Virus record (IMG/VR): IMGVR_UViG_3300032011_002986
Span: 1-39,402 of that record
Length of the DNA: 39,402 nt
Reading direction: 5' to 3' (one strand)
Source of the DNA: a virus
In this document: one piece after another, positions 16,741 to 25,027 of the stretch
How the letters are laid out: the number at the start of each line of letters is the position of its first letter
Numbering within the stretch: the stretch's first letter is position 1
Position numbers and translations under genes: made by a program
The notes under the pieces: generated by a model
Databases searched by the model: none
What the model was told of the DNA's origin: nothing
Seen by the model: only the letters and a program-made list of their open reading frames with translations

Positions 16741-16965
16741 ATGGAATATGTGGAAAATATAAATGTTGCTATAGTATTACAGCAACTACAGTCATACAAA
16801 GCTGAGAAAGAAAAACTTACCCAAAAACTTTCTCAGCTTAATGACGAAGCAGAAAAAAGTAAACGTGGTATACATAGTTATGACGGCGCTATACAAGCCC
16901 TTGATGCATTACTACAAACAGCTGAATCTAAAGAGATTGATGTTCCTGAATTGGAAGAAAATTAA
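16741..16965 (+). CDS. Small coiled-coil protein (GAIQ type)
   Basis: This 74-residue protein is a single predicted coiled coil (LQQLQSYKAEKEKLTQKLSQL) followed by YDGAIQALDALLQ and an acidic end. A second protein at 18657 has the same layout and the same GAIQ core, so the two look paralogous. No good ribosome site precedes the ATG, and a GTG at 16750 is an alternative start. It may act as a partner or assembly aid for the adjacent fibre-type protein, whose ATG it overlaps by one base. Confidence 0.55.
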   Translation: MEYVENINVAIVLQQLQSYKAEKEKLTQKLSQLNDEAEKSKRGIHSYDGAIQALDALLQTAESKEIDVPELEEN

Positions 16966-17807
16966 TGGCAGATAAAACGATACCCGCTTTAAATACACAT
17001 GATAGTCCTACAGCGGAAGACTTATTAATTATAGTTGATGATCCTTCGGGTAATCCTGTAAATAAGAAAATACGTGTAGACACATTACTATCAGCACTTT
17101 CTACAGATACAACAACTAGAAGTGTAGCAAATAAGGTTCAATCTAGAGCTGATACTAATATTGCAAGAGATTTAAATTTACGAAATTCTAAAACTGTTTT
17201 ACAGCCAGAAGTATTGAAAGGTGAACAGGATGATATGACTGTCATTTTGGGGACCTTAGATATGGCAGAAAATTCTGTATGGCATGTAGAGATTGATGGA
17301 ACATCTTCTTCAGCAAATGATACATTTAAATGGTGGAGAGATGGAAATACTCAGACCGGTGCAGCAACTGTCACTATTGACGGAACTACGCAAGCATTAG
17401 CAAATGGTGTAAGTATTAAATTTGATGGTGTTACAGGACACAAAGTTACAGATAAATGGCAAATTGTCGGTTTAATAGAATCCAGAATTGATTTTCAGGG
17501 AAGTATTTTAGTTGAAGATAGTGTTCCGGAAAATGGTTCTTTTACCAGTACCTTTTCAGAAACTGGTAATTTGCAATTAGAATCTGGAATAGATATGGCG
17601 TTTGAAGATGGTACAGAAAAAGATATGTACATATCTGCAAATACCACAGTAATAAGATTTGTGGGTGGTCTACAATTAGGTGAATCCGCGGATCCAGTTG
17701 GATTTTTTGGTACTACACCAGTATCAGCCAATGCAACATTTGTCGCAGGTGCTAGCACCGCGGCACATATTATAGCCGAATTAGAAAGATTAGGTTTAGT
17801 ATCATAA
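16965..17807 (+). CDS. Fibre/tail-type structural protein A
   Basis: This 280-residue protein has an N-terminal module MADKTIPAL...EDLLIIVDDPSGNPVNKKIRV shared with the next gene, a likely virion-attachment domain. The middle is beta-rich and turn-rich (VWHVEIDGTSSSAND; GAATVTIDGTTQALANG). It ends in AAHIIAELERLGLVS, a trimerising tail-like ending common in phage fibres. No enzyme motif is seen. It is predicted to be a tail-fibre or collar-fibre subunit, expressed late. Confidence 0.65.
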   Translation: MADKTIPALNTHDSPTAEDLLIIVDDPSGNPVNKKIRVDTLLSALSTDTTTRSVANKVQSRADTNIARDLNLRNSKTVLQPEVLKGEQDDMTVILGTLDMAENSVWHVEIDGTSSSANDTFKWWRDGNTQTGAATVTIDGTTQALANGVSIKFDGVTGHKVTDKWQIVGLIESRIDFQGSILVEDSVPENGSFTSTFSETGNLQLESGIDMAFEDGTEKDMYISANTTVIRFVGGLQLGESADPVGFFGTTPVSANATFVAGASTAAHIIAELERLGLVS

Positions 17808-17910
17808 ATAGTTTTTGGATGTCTGAGGAAGACCCTTCGCAAGAGTGAGCGATTCTCAGCATGATTTTAACTGGTGATGAGTCCCATCACGACGCCAGCA
17901 AGGAGATAAG
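17808..17910 (+). other. 103-base intergenic region with two hairpins
   Basis: This stretch between the two fibre-type genes can fold. CTGAG (17823-17827) pairs with CTCAG (17855-17859). Further on, GTGATG (17874-17879) pairs perfectly with CATCAC (17885-17890) around a 5-base loop. That stem is extended by CTG/CAG (17871-17873 with 17896-17898) across a 5-base bulge. The Shine-Dalgarno AGGAG (17901-17905) for the gene at 17911 follows directly. CATAAATA at 17803-17810 is one base from the late-promoter consensus. Two tiny reading frames (ATG at 17819, 9 residues; ATG at 17861, 22 residues) are present but unsupported. It could be a structured leader or small RNA. Confidence 0.35.
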
Positions 17911-18636
17911 ATGGCTGATAAGAAAATAACGGCTTTAACTGCTGCATCAGAAGCAGCAAGTGAAGACCTTTTACATATAATTGATGATCCTTCAGGATCT
18001 CCAGTTAACAAAAAGTTAACTGTTAAATCATTTGTAGGTAATGTAACACATACAATTACCGGAACCGCACAAGCAACAACAGAGGTAATTCATAAAACTC
18101 TACACACCGCTAATTTAGCCCCATCGACTGCAAATGTTTTTGATAGTATTGTAACATCAGATGTTACAGTTGATGTTAAAGCAACAGGCTTAAATCAAGG
18201 TAATGTTGCTGTATTAACAGCTTCTTCAGGAACAGCAAAAATCCATGATGGAAACGTTGCTTTTACTTCAGAAGTGTCAGCTGTTAAAGGTGTTCTAGAT
18301 CTTAATACATTTGACAGTACAGATTCGTCTGCAGGTAAGTCATATTGTATTATCGCATCACACGCAAATAGTGCCGCCGCGCCTAGTGCTTCACCAACTG
18401 CTTTTCTTAAGTTTGATGTTGCAAGTTCATTGACGGGTGCTTCACAAAATGTATCATATGCTATTGACGCTACACCAACAGGTGGATATGGTGCCGCAGC
18501 CGGTGCAAACGTTGGGCCATTTTTGACAACCGGAGCAAATACTTCTGGATCATATACGGGACCTGCTAACGGTGCAATTAAATGTAATGTATCTGGTATT
18601 ACAAAATATGTCCTTCTTTGGGATGGAATTGCTTAA
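17911..18636 (+). CDS. Fibre/tail-type structural protein B
   Basis: This 241-residue protein starts with MADKKITAL...[21 protein letters not shown], almost the same N-terminal module as the protein at 16965. The rest differs: an Ala/Ser/Thr/Gly-rich, beta-type region ([32 protein letters not shown]) ending in [17 protein letters not shown]. It is probably a virion-attached fibre or decoration protein with a different distal part. A strong AAGGAGAT ribosome site precedes the ATG. Confidence 0.65.
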   Translation: MADKKITALTAASEAASEDLLHIIDDPSGSPVNKKLTVKSFVGNVTHTITGTAQATTEVIHKTLHTANLAPSTANVFDSIVTSDVTVDVKATGLNQGNVAVLTASSGTAKIHDGNVAFTSEVSAVKGVLDLNTFDSTDSSAGKSYCIIASHANSAAAPSASPTAFLKFDVASSLTGASQNVSYAIDATPTGGYGAAAGANVGPFLTTGANTSGSYTGPANGAIKCNVSGITKYVLLWDGIA

Positions 18637-18656
18637 TATATAATTAATGGATTATT

Positions 18657-18917
18657 ATGATTAAACGTGAAGATATTGAAAAGCAAATTGAGTTTTTACA
18701 AAAAGATGTTGTAAATGTAAGGACTAGGTTAGACGCAGTGAGGGGAGAAGAAGAACAACTTGTCTCCACACTGTCTTCCCTTCAAGGTGCCATACAGGTT
18801 AGTCAACATTATTTGAGTATATGTGATAAATCAGAGGATTCTGATGATGCTCCAGGAGATGAACCATCTGAAGAGCCCGTGAAAGAAGAAGAAAAGATCG
18901 AGCCGAATGAATTTTGA
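18657..18917 (+). CDS. Small coiled-coil protein (GAIQ type), second copy
   Basis: This 86-residue protein has a long coiled-coil helix (REDIEKQIEFLQKDVVNVRTR), then LSSLQGAIQVSQHYLS and an acidic tail (EDSDDAPGDEPSEEPVKEEEK). It shares the coil-then-GAIQ layout with the protein at 16741. Its 3' end overlaps the next gene by 11 bases. A role as a fibre partner or assembly helper is suggested only by position. Confidence 0.55.
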   Translation: MIKREDIEKQIEFLQKDVVNVRTRLDAVRGEEEQLVSTLSSLQGAIQVSQHYLSICDKSEDSDDAPGDEPSEEPVKEEEKIEPNEF

Positions 18918-19299
18918 TGATATTACTGAAAATAATATCGAACTTTTCTGCATGCACAAATACAATAATCCTCAATGTATAAGTACAGAGGATTATAGTG
19001 ATGATATGAAAAGATTTAAGTATTTAAAAAGACACTTAAATCATTATCTTGCATCAGGTGAATTGAAAGAAAGGTTGATTCTTAACCATTTGATTATGAT
19101 ATATAATCTATTTGATAATGAATCCGGTACGCGAATATTATTTTATAAAATTGAAGACAACAGTTGGGCAGTATTAAAACCCTTTTTAATTTATTTAAGA
19201 AGAATGCCCAAAATAGTTCGTGGCGTAAAAGGTATGGATATCCGAGACGGTGATATTCAATTAGATCAACATGTAGTAAAGCAGCTAAGATGCCTATAG
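18907..19299 (+). CDS. Conserved T4-like phage protein of unknown function
   Basis: This 130-residue protein carries a pattern I associate with marine T4-like phages (NPQCISTEDY...DDMKRFKYLKRHLNHYL...LKERLILNHLIMIYNLF...TRILFYKIE). It is mostly helical, with no catalytic motif. It overlaps both neighbours (11 and 10 bases), so translation is coupled. Possibly a minor virion or assembly protein, as it lies in the late structural block. Confidence 0.65.
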   Translation: MNFDDITENNIELFCMHKYNNPQCISTEDYSDDMKRFKYLKRHLNHYLASGELKERLILNHLIMIYNLFDNESGTRILFYKIEDNSWAVLKPFLIYLRRMPKIVRGVKGMDIRDGDIQLDQHVVKQLRCL

Positions 19300-20078
19300 G
19301 ATTAAGATCAGCATTAACACAGGGTTCAGATTTATTCTTCCTATTTTCCTTTTTAAAGCGCCTGGTAACTCCCTTCGAAAAAACTAAAGCATATGCATTA
19401 GGCATTGTTGATAAGAATGGTAAAAATCTTATTAAGAAAAGAAATTTTACTACTCAAGATCAACGCGATGCTTATACAATGATGGATACGCTTATTTTCA
19501 ATTTGAAAAGACTTTTAGGAAAAGTGCCTGGTGGTAAGTCAAGAATTGCGACTTATGCTGCGGCCTTGTTATTGCTTAGAGAAGAGAAGCAACTAAAGTT
19601 ATTACAAGATGAAAAGTTTTTAGAAGAAGAATTTTCCATTATTTACGAAGATATGTGTTGTGAATGGCAATTAGATATGAATGATCCTGATCAAACGTTT
19701 TTGAAAGAAGAAGCGGTTGATGAGAACCTTGTGACTAAATTCAAAGATGTTCATAGAAATATGAATAGTAAAAAAGCACAGCATGCAATAGCAACTGCAC
19801 AGGCAATGGGATTAGATCCTCTTAAAATTCAAATGTATTTGGCGGCAATTTTACCTGTAATGACAACTTTAGGATCAAATTATGAACCTGAAGATGAAGT
19901 TATAGAAGATGCGCCTACAATGTCAATGGGCGCAGGTGGAATTGCAGGTAGTGCTGAAGCAGGTGATGATCCACCTATTAGAAAGAAAAAGAAAAAAGGT
20001 GATGCTATGCCAATCCTAGCTAGGAAAGGGATTAAAGAGCATCTAAGAATTTTCCCATCACAAAATGTAACAATTTAG
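19290..20078 (+). CDS. Conserved T4-like phage protein, likely virion-associated
   Basis: This 262-residue protein has FLFSFLKRLVTPFEKTKAY near the start (about 16-34), followed by ALGIVDKNGKNLIKK, a combination common in marine T4-like phages. A helical core follows (QDQRDAYTMMDTLIFNLKRLLG; REEKQLKLLQDEKFLEEEF). The C-terminus is Gly/Ala-rich, then strongly basic (RKKKKKG) and ends HLRIFPSQNVTI. Function is unknown. It is the second-last gene before the terminator closing the structural block. Confidence 0.6.
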   Translation: MPIGLRSALTQGSDLFFLFSFLKRLVTPFEKTKAYALGIVDKNGKNLIKKRNFTTQDQRDAYTMMDTLIFNLKRLLGKVPGGKSRIATYAAALLLLREEKQLKLLQDEKFLEEEFSIIYEDMCCEWQLDMNDPDQTFLKEEAVDENLVTKFKDVHRNMNSKKAQHAIATAQAMGLDPLKIQMYLAAILPVMTTLGSNYEPEDEVIEDAPTMSMGAGGIAGSAEAGDDPPIRKKKKKGDAMPILARKGIKEHLRIFPSQNVTI

Positions 20079-20088
20079 AAAGGTAATT

Positions 20089-20418
20089 ATGGCAGGAATA
20101 CAAGAGACAAAAGACGTTTTAGCTTTTGTGTTTTCACTTGGAAAAGCAACGGCTTCGGCATTGGAAGACGGCGATATTGGTTGGTCAGATGCAATGGACT
20201 TTATTGAACCTTTAAAAAAGTTGGGGCCAGCTATCGACAATATTGAAGACGTTTTAGTTGAACTACAAGACCTAGACGATGCTGAATTCGCAGAATTGGT
20301 ACAATATGCCAAGGATGAATTTGGATTAGCTGACTTAGCTGAAGATACCGAAGTAATGGTAGAAGAAGCGATCAATGCAGGGGTTGAAATCGTTAAGATT
20401 GTAAGAATGTTTAGCTGA
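20089..20418 (+). CDS. Small acidic helical phage protein
   Basis: This 109-residue, all-helical acidic protein (ETKDVLAFVFSLGKATASAL; VLVELQDLDDAEFAELVQY; VMVEEAINAGVEIVKIV) has no known motif. A good ribosome site (AGAAAGGTAATT) precedes its ATG. It is the last gene of the structural block and is followed at once by a strong terminator, so it should be transcribed at high level. Role unknown. Confidence 0.65.
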   Translation: MAGIQETKDVLAFVFSLGKATASALEDGDIGWSDAMDFIEPLKKLGPAIDNIEDVLVELQDLDDAEFAELVQYAKDEFGLADLAEDTEVMVEEAINAGVEIVKIVRMFS

Positions 20419-20432
20419 AGTACATCCTCGGC

Positions 20433-20463
20433 AAAAAAGGGAATCAATTGATTCCCTTTTTTT
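20433..20463 (+). terminator. Rho-independent terminator
   Basis: A near-perfect inverted repeat, AAAAAAGGGAATC (20433-20445) and GATTCCC plus T's (20450-20463), has a 4-base AATT loop and a run of seven T's. It ends the late structural transcription unit. The A-tract upstream lets it also work partly in the reverse direction. Confidence 0.9.
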
Positions 20464-20467
20464 ATCC

Positions 20468-20496
20468 TTGAAATTTATTATTTATTATGTTATAAT
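20468..20496 (+). promoter_or_regulatory. Sigma70-like promoter for gp61-thyX-nrdJ
   Basis: TTGAAA (20468-20473) and TATAAT (20491-20496) are separated by 17 bases in an AT-rich stretch directly after the terminator and 35 bases before the primase start. Five of six -35 bases and all -10 bases match consensus. Confidence 0.75.
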
Positions 20497-20531
20497 ATAA
20501 TTATTATATTAAACCCCCATAATTGAGAGAT

Positions 20532-21539
20532 ATGAGTCTTTACATAGATCATAAGTATACAAATTTATTATCATCCCGCCTACAACGTTTTACAAGAAAA
20601 TCTAGAGAGCTTTACAATTTCAGATGTCCATTATGTGGAGATTCATCTAAGAATCAATTTAAAGCTAGAGGCTATCTTTTCAATAAAAAACAACAATTAA
20701 TTTTTAAATGTCATAATTGTGGTTCTGGTGGACCTTTAAAAGTATTATTAGATAAAATTGATCCAACATTATCTAAGCAATATTCTTTTGAAAAATATAG
20801 AGAAGAAGCCGGTGACGATACTCATCCAGAGAGAGAAGAAAAAGTACCAGTTTTTAGAAAACCTCAATTTAAAAAAGTAGGGTGTCCTTCACTAAATGAA
20901 CTAGGCGCAAATCATCCAGCTGTAAAGTTTTGTGATGTAAGAAGGATACCTAAAGTTCGTTATCATGATATGTATTTTGCAGATTGCTTTAAGAGTTGGG
21001 TTAGCAAATATGATATAGAACTCGCCGCACGATTAAGACCAGATGATCCCAGAATTATTATCCCATTTTTTGATAAAGATAGAAAGTTAATAGCCGCACA
21101 AGGAAGAAGTTTAGAAGATTCAACTTTAAGATATTTCACCGTTAAGATTGATAAAACAGCTGGCAAACTTTTTGGATTAGATAGAAATGATCCGAAACAA
21201 TTAACCTATATTGTTGAAGGCCCTATTGATAGTATGTTTCTTCCTAATGCTTTAGCTATGGCAGGAAGTGACATGGAAGATATGGGTCAATTTTATGCTC
21301 GAGACGTTACCTTTGTGTATGATAATGAACGACGAAATAAAGAAATTGTAGACAAAATGCATAAAACAGTGAAGAAAGGTTTCGCAGTTTGCATCTGGCC
21401 TGACACAATTAAAGTCAAAGATATTAATGATATGGTGCTAGATGGAATGGACATATTAGACATAGTTGATACCATAAATAAAAATACATTTCGTGGCTTA
21501 CCTGCAAGGGTAAAATTGAATCAATGGAAAAGAATATGA
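20532..21539 (+). CDS. 61: DNA primase gp61
   Basis: This 335-residue primase makes RNA primers for lagging-strand synthesis with gp41 helicase. The N-terminal zinc finger is visible (CPLCGDS...CHNCG, residues about 35-64), followed by a TOPRIM-like catalytic region (YIVEGPIDSMFLPNALAMAG and FVYDNERRNKE, the acidic metal-binding residues). Its size matches T4 gp61 (342 residues). Start ATG 20532 is preferred for its GAGAGA ribosome site over the TTG three codons earlier. The end overlaps thyX as ATGA. Confidence 0.93.
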   Translation: MSLYIDHKYTNLLSSRLQRFTRKSRELYNFRCPLCGDSSKNQFKARGYLFNKKQQLIFKCHNCGSGGPLKVLLDKIDPTLSKQYSFEKYREEAGDDTHPEREEKVPVFRKPQFKKVGCPSLNELGANHPAVKFCDVRRIPKVRYHDMYFADCFKSWVSKYDIELAARLRPDDPRIIIPFFDKDRKLIAAQGRSLEDSTLRYFTVKIDKTAGKLFGLDRNDPKQLTYIVEGPIDSMFLPNALAMAGSDMEDMGQFYARDVTFVYDNERRNKEIVDKMHKTVKKGFAVCIWPDTIKVKDINDMVLDGMDILDIVDTINKNTFRGLPARVKLNQWKRI

Positions 21540-22342
21540 GTGAAGAAGTGAAAGTCCATGAGCATGGATTTGTTAAATTATTAGATATAATGGGTGATGA
21601 TGAAGAAGTAGAAGATGCGGCTCGAATAAGTTATGGACAGGGAACACGAAAGACTAGTCAGACAAGAAATCTTATTCGGTATCTGATGAGGCATGGTCAT
21701 ACATCACCTTTTGAGATGTGTGAAGTTAAGTTTCATATGAAGTTACCAATTTTTGTAATGAGACAAATAGTTCGGCATAGGACGGCGAACTTAAATGAGT
21801 ATTCAGGACGATACTCGATTATGAGTAATGATTTTTACGTACCTCATGATAATGATATTCAAAAGCAATCAAAACAGAATAACCAAGGTAGGGGGGAAGA
21901 AATTGAAAGTAAAGGTTTGGTTAAATATGAATTTAACAGAATCTATGACAATGCTTCCTGGGCCTACAAAAATTTATTAGATCTTGATTTAGCTCGTGAG
22001 TTATCACGTTCAGTACTGCCTGTTGGCAATTATACAGAGGCTATCTGGAAAATAGATTTACATAACTTTTTTAAGTTTTGTAAATTGAGAATGGATGGAC
22101 ACGCACAAAAAGAAGTTAGAGATTATGCAGTTGCCATGTACGGCATGGTAAAACCAAAATTTCCCCTTTGTTGTGAGGCATTTGAAGATTATGTTCAAAA
22201 TGCGGTTTCATTTTCTCAAAGAGAATTAAATATTATTAGAGACAATTTAAATGGTAGTTGGGTAATGTCAAAGTACGGATTATCAGAGCGAGAATCAACG
22301 GAATTTTTAGAAAAGCTGAAAACGATAGAAGGGGAAGAATAG
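21536..22342 (+). CDS. thyX: Flavin-dependent thymidylate synthase ThyX
   Basis: This 268-residue enzyme methylates dUMP to dTMP using FAD, NADPH and methylene-tetrahydrofolate. The family signature RHRx7S is exact: R80-H-R82...S90 in RHRTANLNEYSGRYS. The conserved C-terminal substrate-binding part (NFFKFCKLRMDGHAQKEVRDY) is present. Start ATG 21536 overlaps the primase stop and has GGAAAAG upstream; an ATG four codons earlier is possible. It is coupled to ribonucleotide reductase, together forming a dNTP-supply unit. Confidence 0.95.
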   Translation: MSEEVKVHEHGFVKLLDIMGDDEEVEDAARISYGQGTRKTSQTRNLIRYLMRHGHTSPFEMCEVKFHMKLPIFVMRQIVRHRTANLNEYSGRYSIMSNDFYVPHDNDIQKQSKQNNQGRGEEIESKGLVKYEFNRIYDNASWAYKNLLDLDLARELSRSVLPVGNYTEAIWKIDLHNFFKFCKLRMDGHAQKEVRDYAVAMYGMVKPKFPLCCEAFEDYVQNAVSFSQRELNIIRDNLNGSWVMSKYGLSERESTEFLEKLKTIEGEE

Positions 22343-22344
22343 AA

Positions 22345-24306
22345 ATGAATTTGCCTACAGAATACCAGTCCTTTATTCATCTTTCAAGATATGCAAGATG
22401 GAGATATGATGAAGAAAGGCGAGAAACATGGCCAGAAACAGTTGGCCGATATTTTGATTTTTTTAAAGAAGATTTAAAAGAAAAATGTAATTTTAAATTA
22501 AGTGAAGCAGAACGAGAACAGTTAGAAGAAGCAGTATTAAAGATGGAAATTATGCCGTCTATGCGATGTATGATGACAGCTGGTGTTCCGTTAAGAAAAG
22601 AAAATGTTGCGGGGTATAATTGTTCATATATTAAATGTGATCAGCCTAGAACATTTGATGAAATTATGTATGTTTTAATGAATGGAACAGGAGTTGGTTT
22701 TTCTGTTGAAGAAGAGCATACAAAACAGATGCCAATAATTGCAGAAGAATTTTATCCTACAGATACTATCATTGTAGTTGCTGATAGTAAATTGGGATGG
22801 TGTAAAGCATATAAAGAATTAGTTGCTTTATTATATCAAGGTCTAATACCTAAATGGGATATTAGTAAAGTTCGACCAGCTGGGATGCCTTTAAAAACTT
22901 TCGGAGGTAGAGCAAGTGGCCCACAACCTTTAGTTGATTTATTTAACTTTGTTACGGGGATATTTAAACTTGCCGCAGGAAGAAAACTCAAACCAGTTGA
23001 ATGTCATGATATCATTTGTAAAACGGCGGAAGTTGTTGTTGTGGGTGGGGTCAGGCGTAGCGCTCTTATCAGTTTATCTGATCTCAATGATCGTGAAATG
23101 CGATTCGCTAAAGCAGGTGAATGGTGGAAAAACGATGTCCAACGTGCCCTCGCGAATAATTCGGTTAACTATAAGGAAAGACCAGACATTGGTACTTTCA
23201 TGCGGGAGTGGTTATCTCTCTACGATAGTAAATCCGGAGAACGAGGAATCTATAACAGTATGTCTGCCAAAAATCAAGTAGAAAAATTAAATGAAAGAGA
23301 AAAAGATGGAAGTGGAAATTACATTCGAAGACGAGTACCCAGAGATGACTTCGGCACAAATCCGTGCAGTGAGATCATTTTACGATCCCGAGAATTCTGC
23401 AACTTATCTGAAGTCGTTGTCAGGGGGACAGACACTAGAGAGCATCTCAAAGACAAAGTTCGCAGTGCGACCATTCTTGGAACATTTCAATCCACACTCA
23501 CCGACTTCAAATATCTTACAAGAGAGTGGAACAGAAACTGCGCAGAGGAACGATTACTGGGAGTCTCACTTACTGGAATCATGGATAATGGATTAACAAA
23601 TGGTAAAGTGGGTAAAAAGAAAACTGGTGAACTATTGGAAGAACTCCGTGATATTGCCATTAAAACAAATACAGAATGGGCTGATAAACTTGGTATCCCT
23701 AGATCGGCCGCCATTACGTGTGTTAAACCTTCGGGCACTGTTTCTCAGTTGGTTGATTCTGCTAGTGGTATTCATGCCCGTCATAATCCTTATTACATCA
23801 GAACAGTGCGAGCAGATAATAAAGATCCTTTGTGTAAATTTATGATGCAAGCAGGATTCCCTAATGAACCTGATGTAACAAAACCAGAACATACAACAGT
23901 ATTTTCATTTCCACAGAAGAGTCCAAAAGGTGCTATTTGTAGAAATGATATGAATGCTTTAGAACAATTGGAACTTTGGAAATTATATCAAGATCATTGG
24001 TGTGAACATAAACCATCTGTTACAGTTTCTGTTAAAGAACATGAATGGTTGGGTGTAGGCAATTGGGTATGGGACAATTTTGATAATATCAGTGGTATTT
24101 CATTTTTACCATTTAGTGAACATACTTATAAGCAAGCACCATATCAAGATTGCGATAAAAAAGAACATGATGAGCTATCAGCGAAAATGCCTAAAGAAGT
24201 AGATTGGACGGCATTAGGAGATTATGAGAAAGAAGATCACACTGCTGGAGCTCAATCTGCAGCATGTGCAGCTCCTGGTGGCTGCGAAGTGGTTGATTTA
24301 ATATAG
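22345..24306 (+). CDS. nrdJ: Class II (B12-dependent) ribonucleotide reductase
   Basis: This 653-residue adenosylcobalamin-dependent reductase makes deoxyribonucleotides without oxygen or a second subunit. The thiyl-radical cysteine is C341 in FGTNPCSEI, with E343 and N339 as the usual catalytic partners. C93 (AGYNCSY) and C352 (REFCNLSE) fit the redox pair, and C641/C647 in the CAAPGGCEVV tail fit the swinging reductant pair. The start ATG 22345 follows GGGGAAGAAT. Length suits the monomeric form. An internal stretch at about 23040-23580, covering the active site, has more C/G at third positions than the rest. Confidence 0.93.
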   Translation: MNLPTEYQSFIHLSRYARWRYDEERRETWPETVGRYFDFFKEDLKEKCNFKLSEAEREQLEEAVLKMEIMPSMRCMMTAGVPLRKENVAGYNCSYIKCDQPRTFDEIMYVLMNGTGVGFSVEEEHTKQMPIIAEEFYPTDTIIVVADSKLGWCKAYKELVALLYQGLIPKWDISKVRPAGMPLKTFGGRASGPQPLVDLFNFVTGIFKLAAGRKLKPVECHDIICKTAEVVVVGGVRRSALISLSDLNDREMRFAKAGEWWKNDVQRALANNSVNYKERPDIGTFMREWLSLYDSKSGERGIYNSMSAKNQVEKLNEREKDGSGNYIRRRVPRDDFGTNPCSEIILRSREFCNLSEVVVRGTDTREHLKDKVRSATILGTFQSTLTDFKYLTREWNRNCAEERLLGVSLTGIMDNGLTNGKVGKKKTGELLEELRDIAIKTNTEWADKLGIPRSAAITCVKPSGTVSQLVDSASGIHARHNPYYIRTVRADNKDPLCKFMMQAGFPNEPDVTKPEHTTVFSFPQKSPKGAICRNDMNALEQLELWKLYQDHWCEHKPSVTVSVKEHEWLGVGNWVWDNFDNISGISFLPFSEHTYKQAPYQDCDKKEHDELSAKMPKEVDWTALGDYEKEDHTAGAQSAACAAPGGCEVVDLI

Positions 24307-24317
24307 AAATTTTTTAC

Positions 24318-24346
24318 TTGATTTTTAAATAACTTTGCCGTATAAT
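24318..24346 (+). promoter_or_regulatory. Sigma70-like promoter
   Basis: TTGATT (24318-24323) and TATAAT (24341-24346) are separated by 17 bases, just after nrdJ and 10 bases before the next ATG. It would drive the small gene, the HAD phosphatase and the resolvase. The -35 box matches four of six consensus bases and the -10 box matches all. Confidence 0.65.
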
Positions 24347-24356
24347 AAAGGGTAAT

Positions 24357-24560
24357 ATGAAAACAGACTTCGAAAAATATGTTGAGGATTGTATGAGCGT
24401 TATAAAGGTTTATACTGATTCTTTAGATGAACGTACACTTTCGCAGATCTGGAAATCAATCGAGAATTCACCTGCTAAATCTGGAAAGATTTGGTTGGAG
24501 GATGGTCTCGATAAATCGTATAGGGAAAGAAACCCGGATACAAATTTTATTTATGATTGA
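24357..24560 (+). CDS. Small hypothetical protein
   Basis: This 67-residue protein starts at ATG 24357 with AAAGGGTAAT as ribosome site. It is a helical, charged protein (FEKYVEDCMSVIKVYTDSLD; TLSQIWKSIENSP) ending RERNPDTNFIYD. No family recognised. It is the first gene after a promoter, which suggests early expression, and its stop lies just before the HAD gene. Confidence 0.6.
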   Translation: MKTDFEKYVEDCMSVIKVYTDSLDERTLSQIWKSIENSPAKSGKIWLEDGLDKSYRERNPDTNFIYD

Positions 24561-24562
24561 AG

Positions 24563-25027
24563 ATGATAGTTTTTATAGATATGGATGGTGTTCTAGCAAA
24601 TTTTGATGGCGCCATTATTAAAAAATTTGAAAGTAAAAAATTATGGGATAATAGATGGGATGAAGTCGATCCTGAATTATTCCTCAATTTAGAAAAAATG
24701 CCTGATGCGGATCAATTAGTTGAATATATTCGTGGAATGTTTGATATTCACTTACTGACAGCTATTCCTAAAAAAGGCAGATTTGAAAAATCAAGGGTCC
24801 AAAAATATCAATGGGCCTTCAACCATTATAAAATATACCCCTCAAAAATACATGCTTGTTACAGAGAAGAAAAACAGTATTTTGCTGTTGAGGAGAACCT
24901 TTCTCCTAATCTATTAATAGATGATCATGAAGGCAATGTAATCGAATGGAGGGCTAAAGGTGGAATTGCAATTCATCACACTTCAACAAAAAATAGTATA
25001 AAAGAATTGCAACAGTTAGGATTTTAA
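24563..25027 (+). CDS. HAD-family 5'(3')-deoxyribonucleotidase-like phosphatase
   Basis: This 154-residue HAD hydrolase has the nucleophile motif D6-M-D8-G-V near the start, a mid motif LLTAIPKKG (in place of the usual hT/S) and late acidic pair LLIDDHEGN (motif IV). Small phage HAD proteins of this size usually resemble 5'(3')-deoxyribonucleotidases, fitting the dNTP genes before it. A sugar-phosphate phosphatase role (such as heptose-bisphosphate) cannot be excluded. The ATG at 24563 is chosen; a TTG two codons upstream is an alternative. Confidence 0.8.
   Translation: MIVFIDMDGVLANFDGAIIKKFESKKLWDNRWDEVDPELFLNLEKMPDADQLVEYIRGMFDIHLLTAIPKKGRFEKSRVQKYQWAFNHYKIYPSKIHACYREEKQYFAVEENLSPNLLIDDHEGNVIEWRAKGGIAIHHTSTKNSIKELQQLGF

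Noticed and set aside
17819-17900. Hammerhead ribozyme, suggested by CTGAGGA and GATGAGTCCC...GACG
   Set aside because: The CUGANGA and GAAA core elements do not occur in the right order with closing stems. One candidate has G in place of the essential C, and no GAAA follows either.
17819-17929. Two tiny reading frames (9 and 22 residues) in the fibre intergenic region
   Set aside because: They are very short, have no clear ribosome sites, and the second runs into the next gene in another frame.
24563-25027. HAD protein as the missing heptose phosphatase GmhB
   Set aside because: It lacks recognisable GmhB zinc-loop cysteines and sits with dNTP genes; kept only as an alternative.
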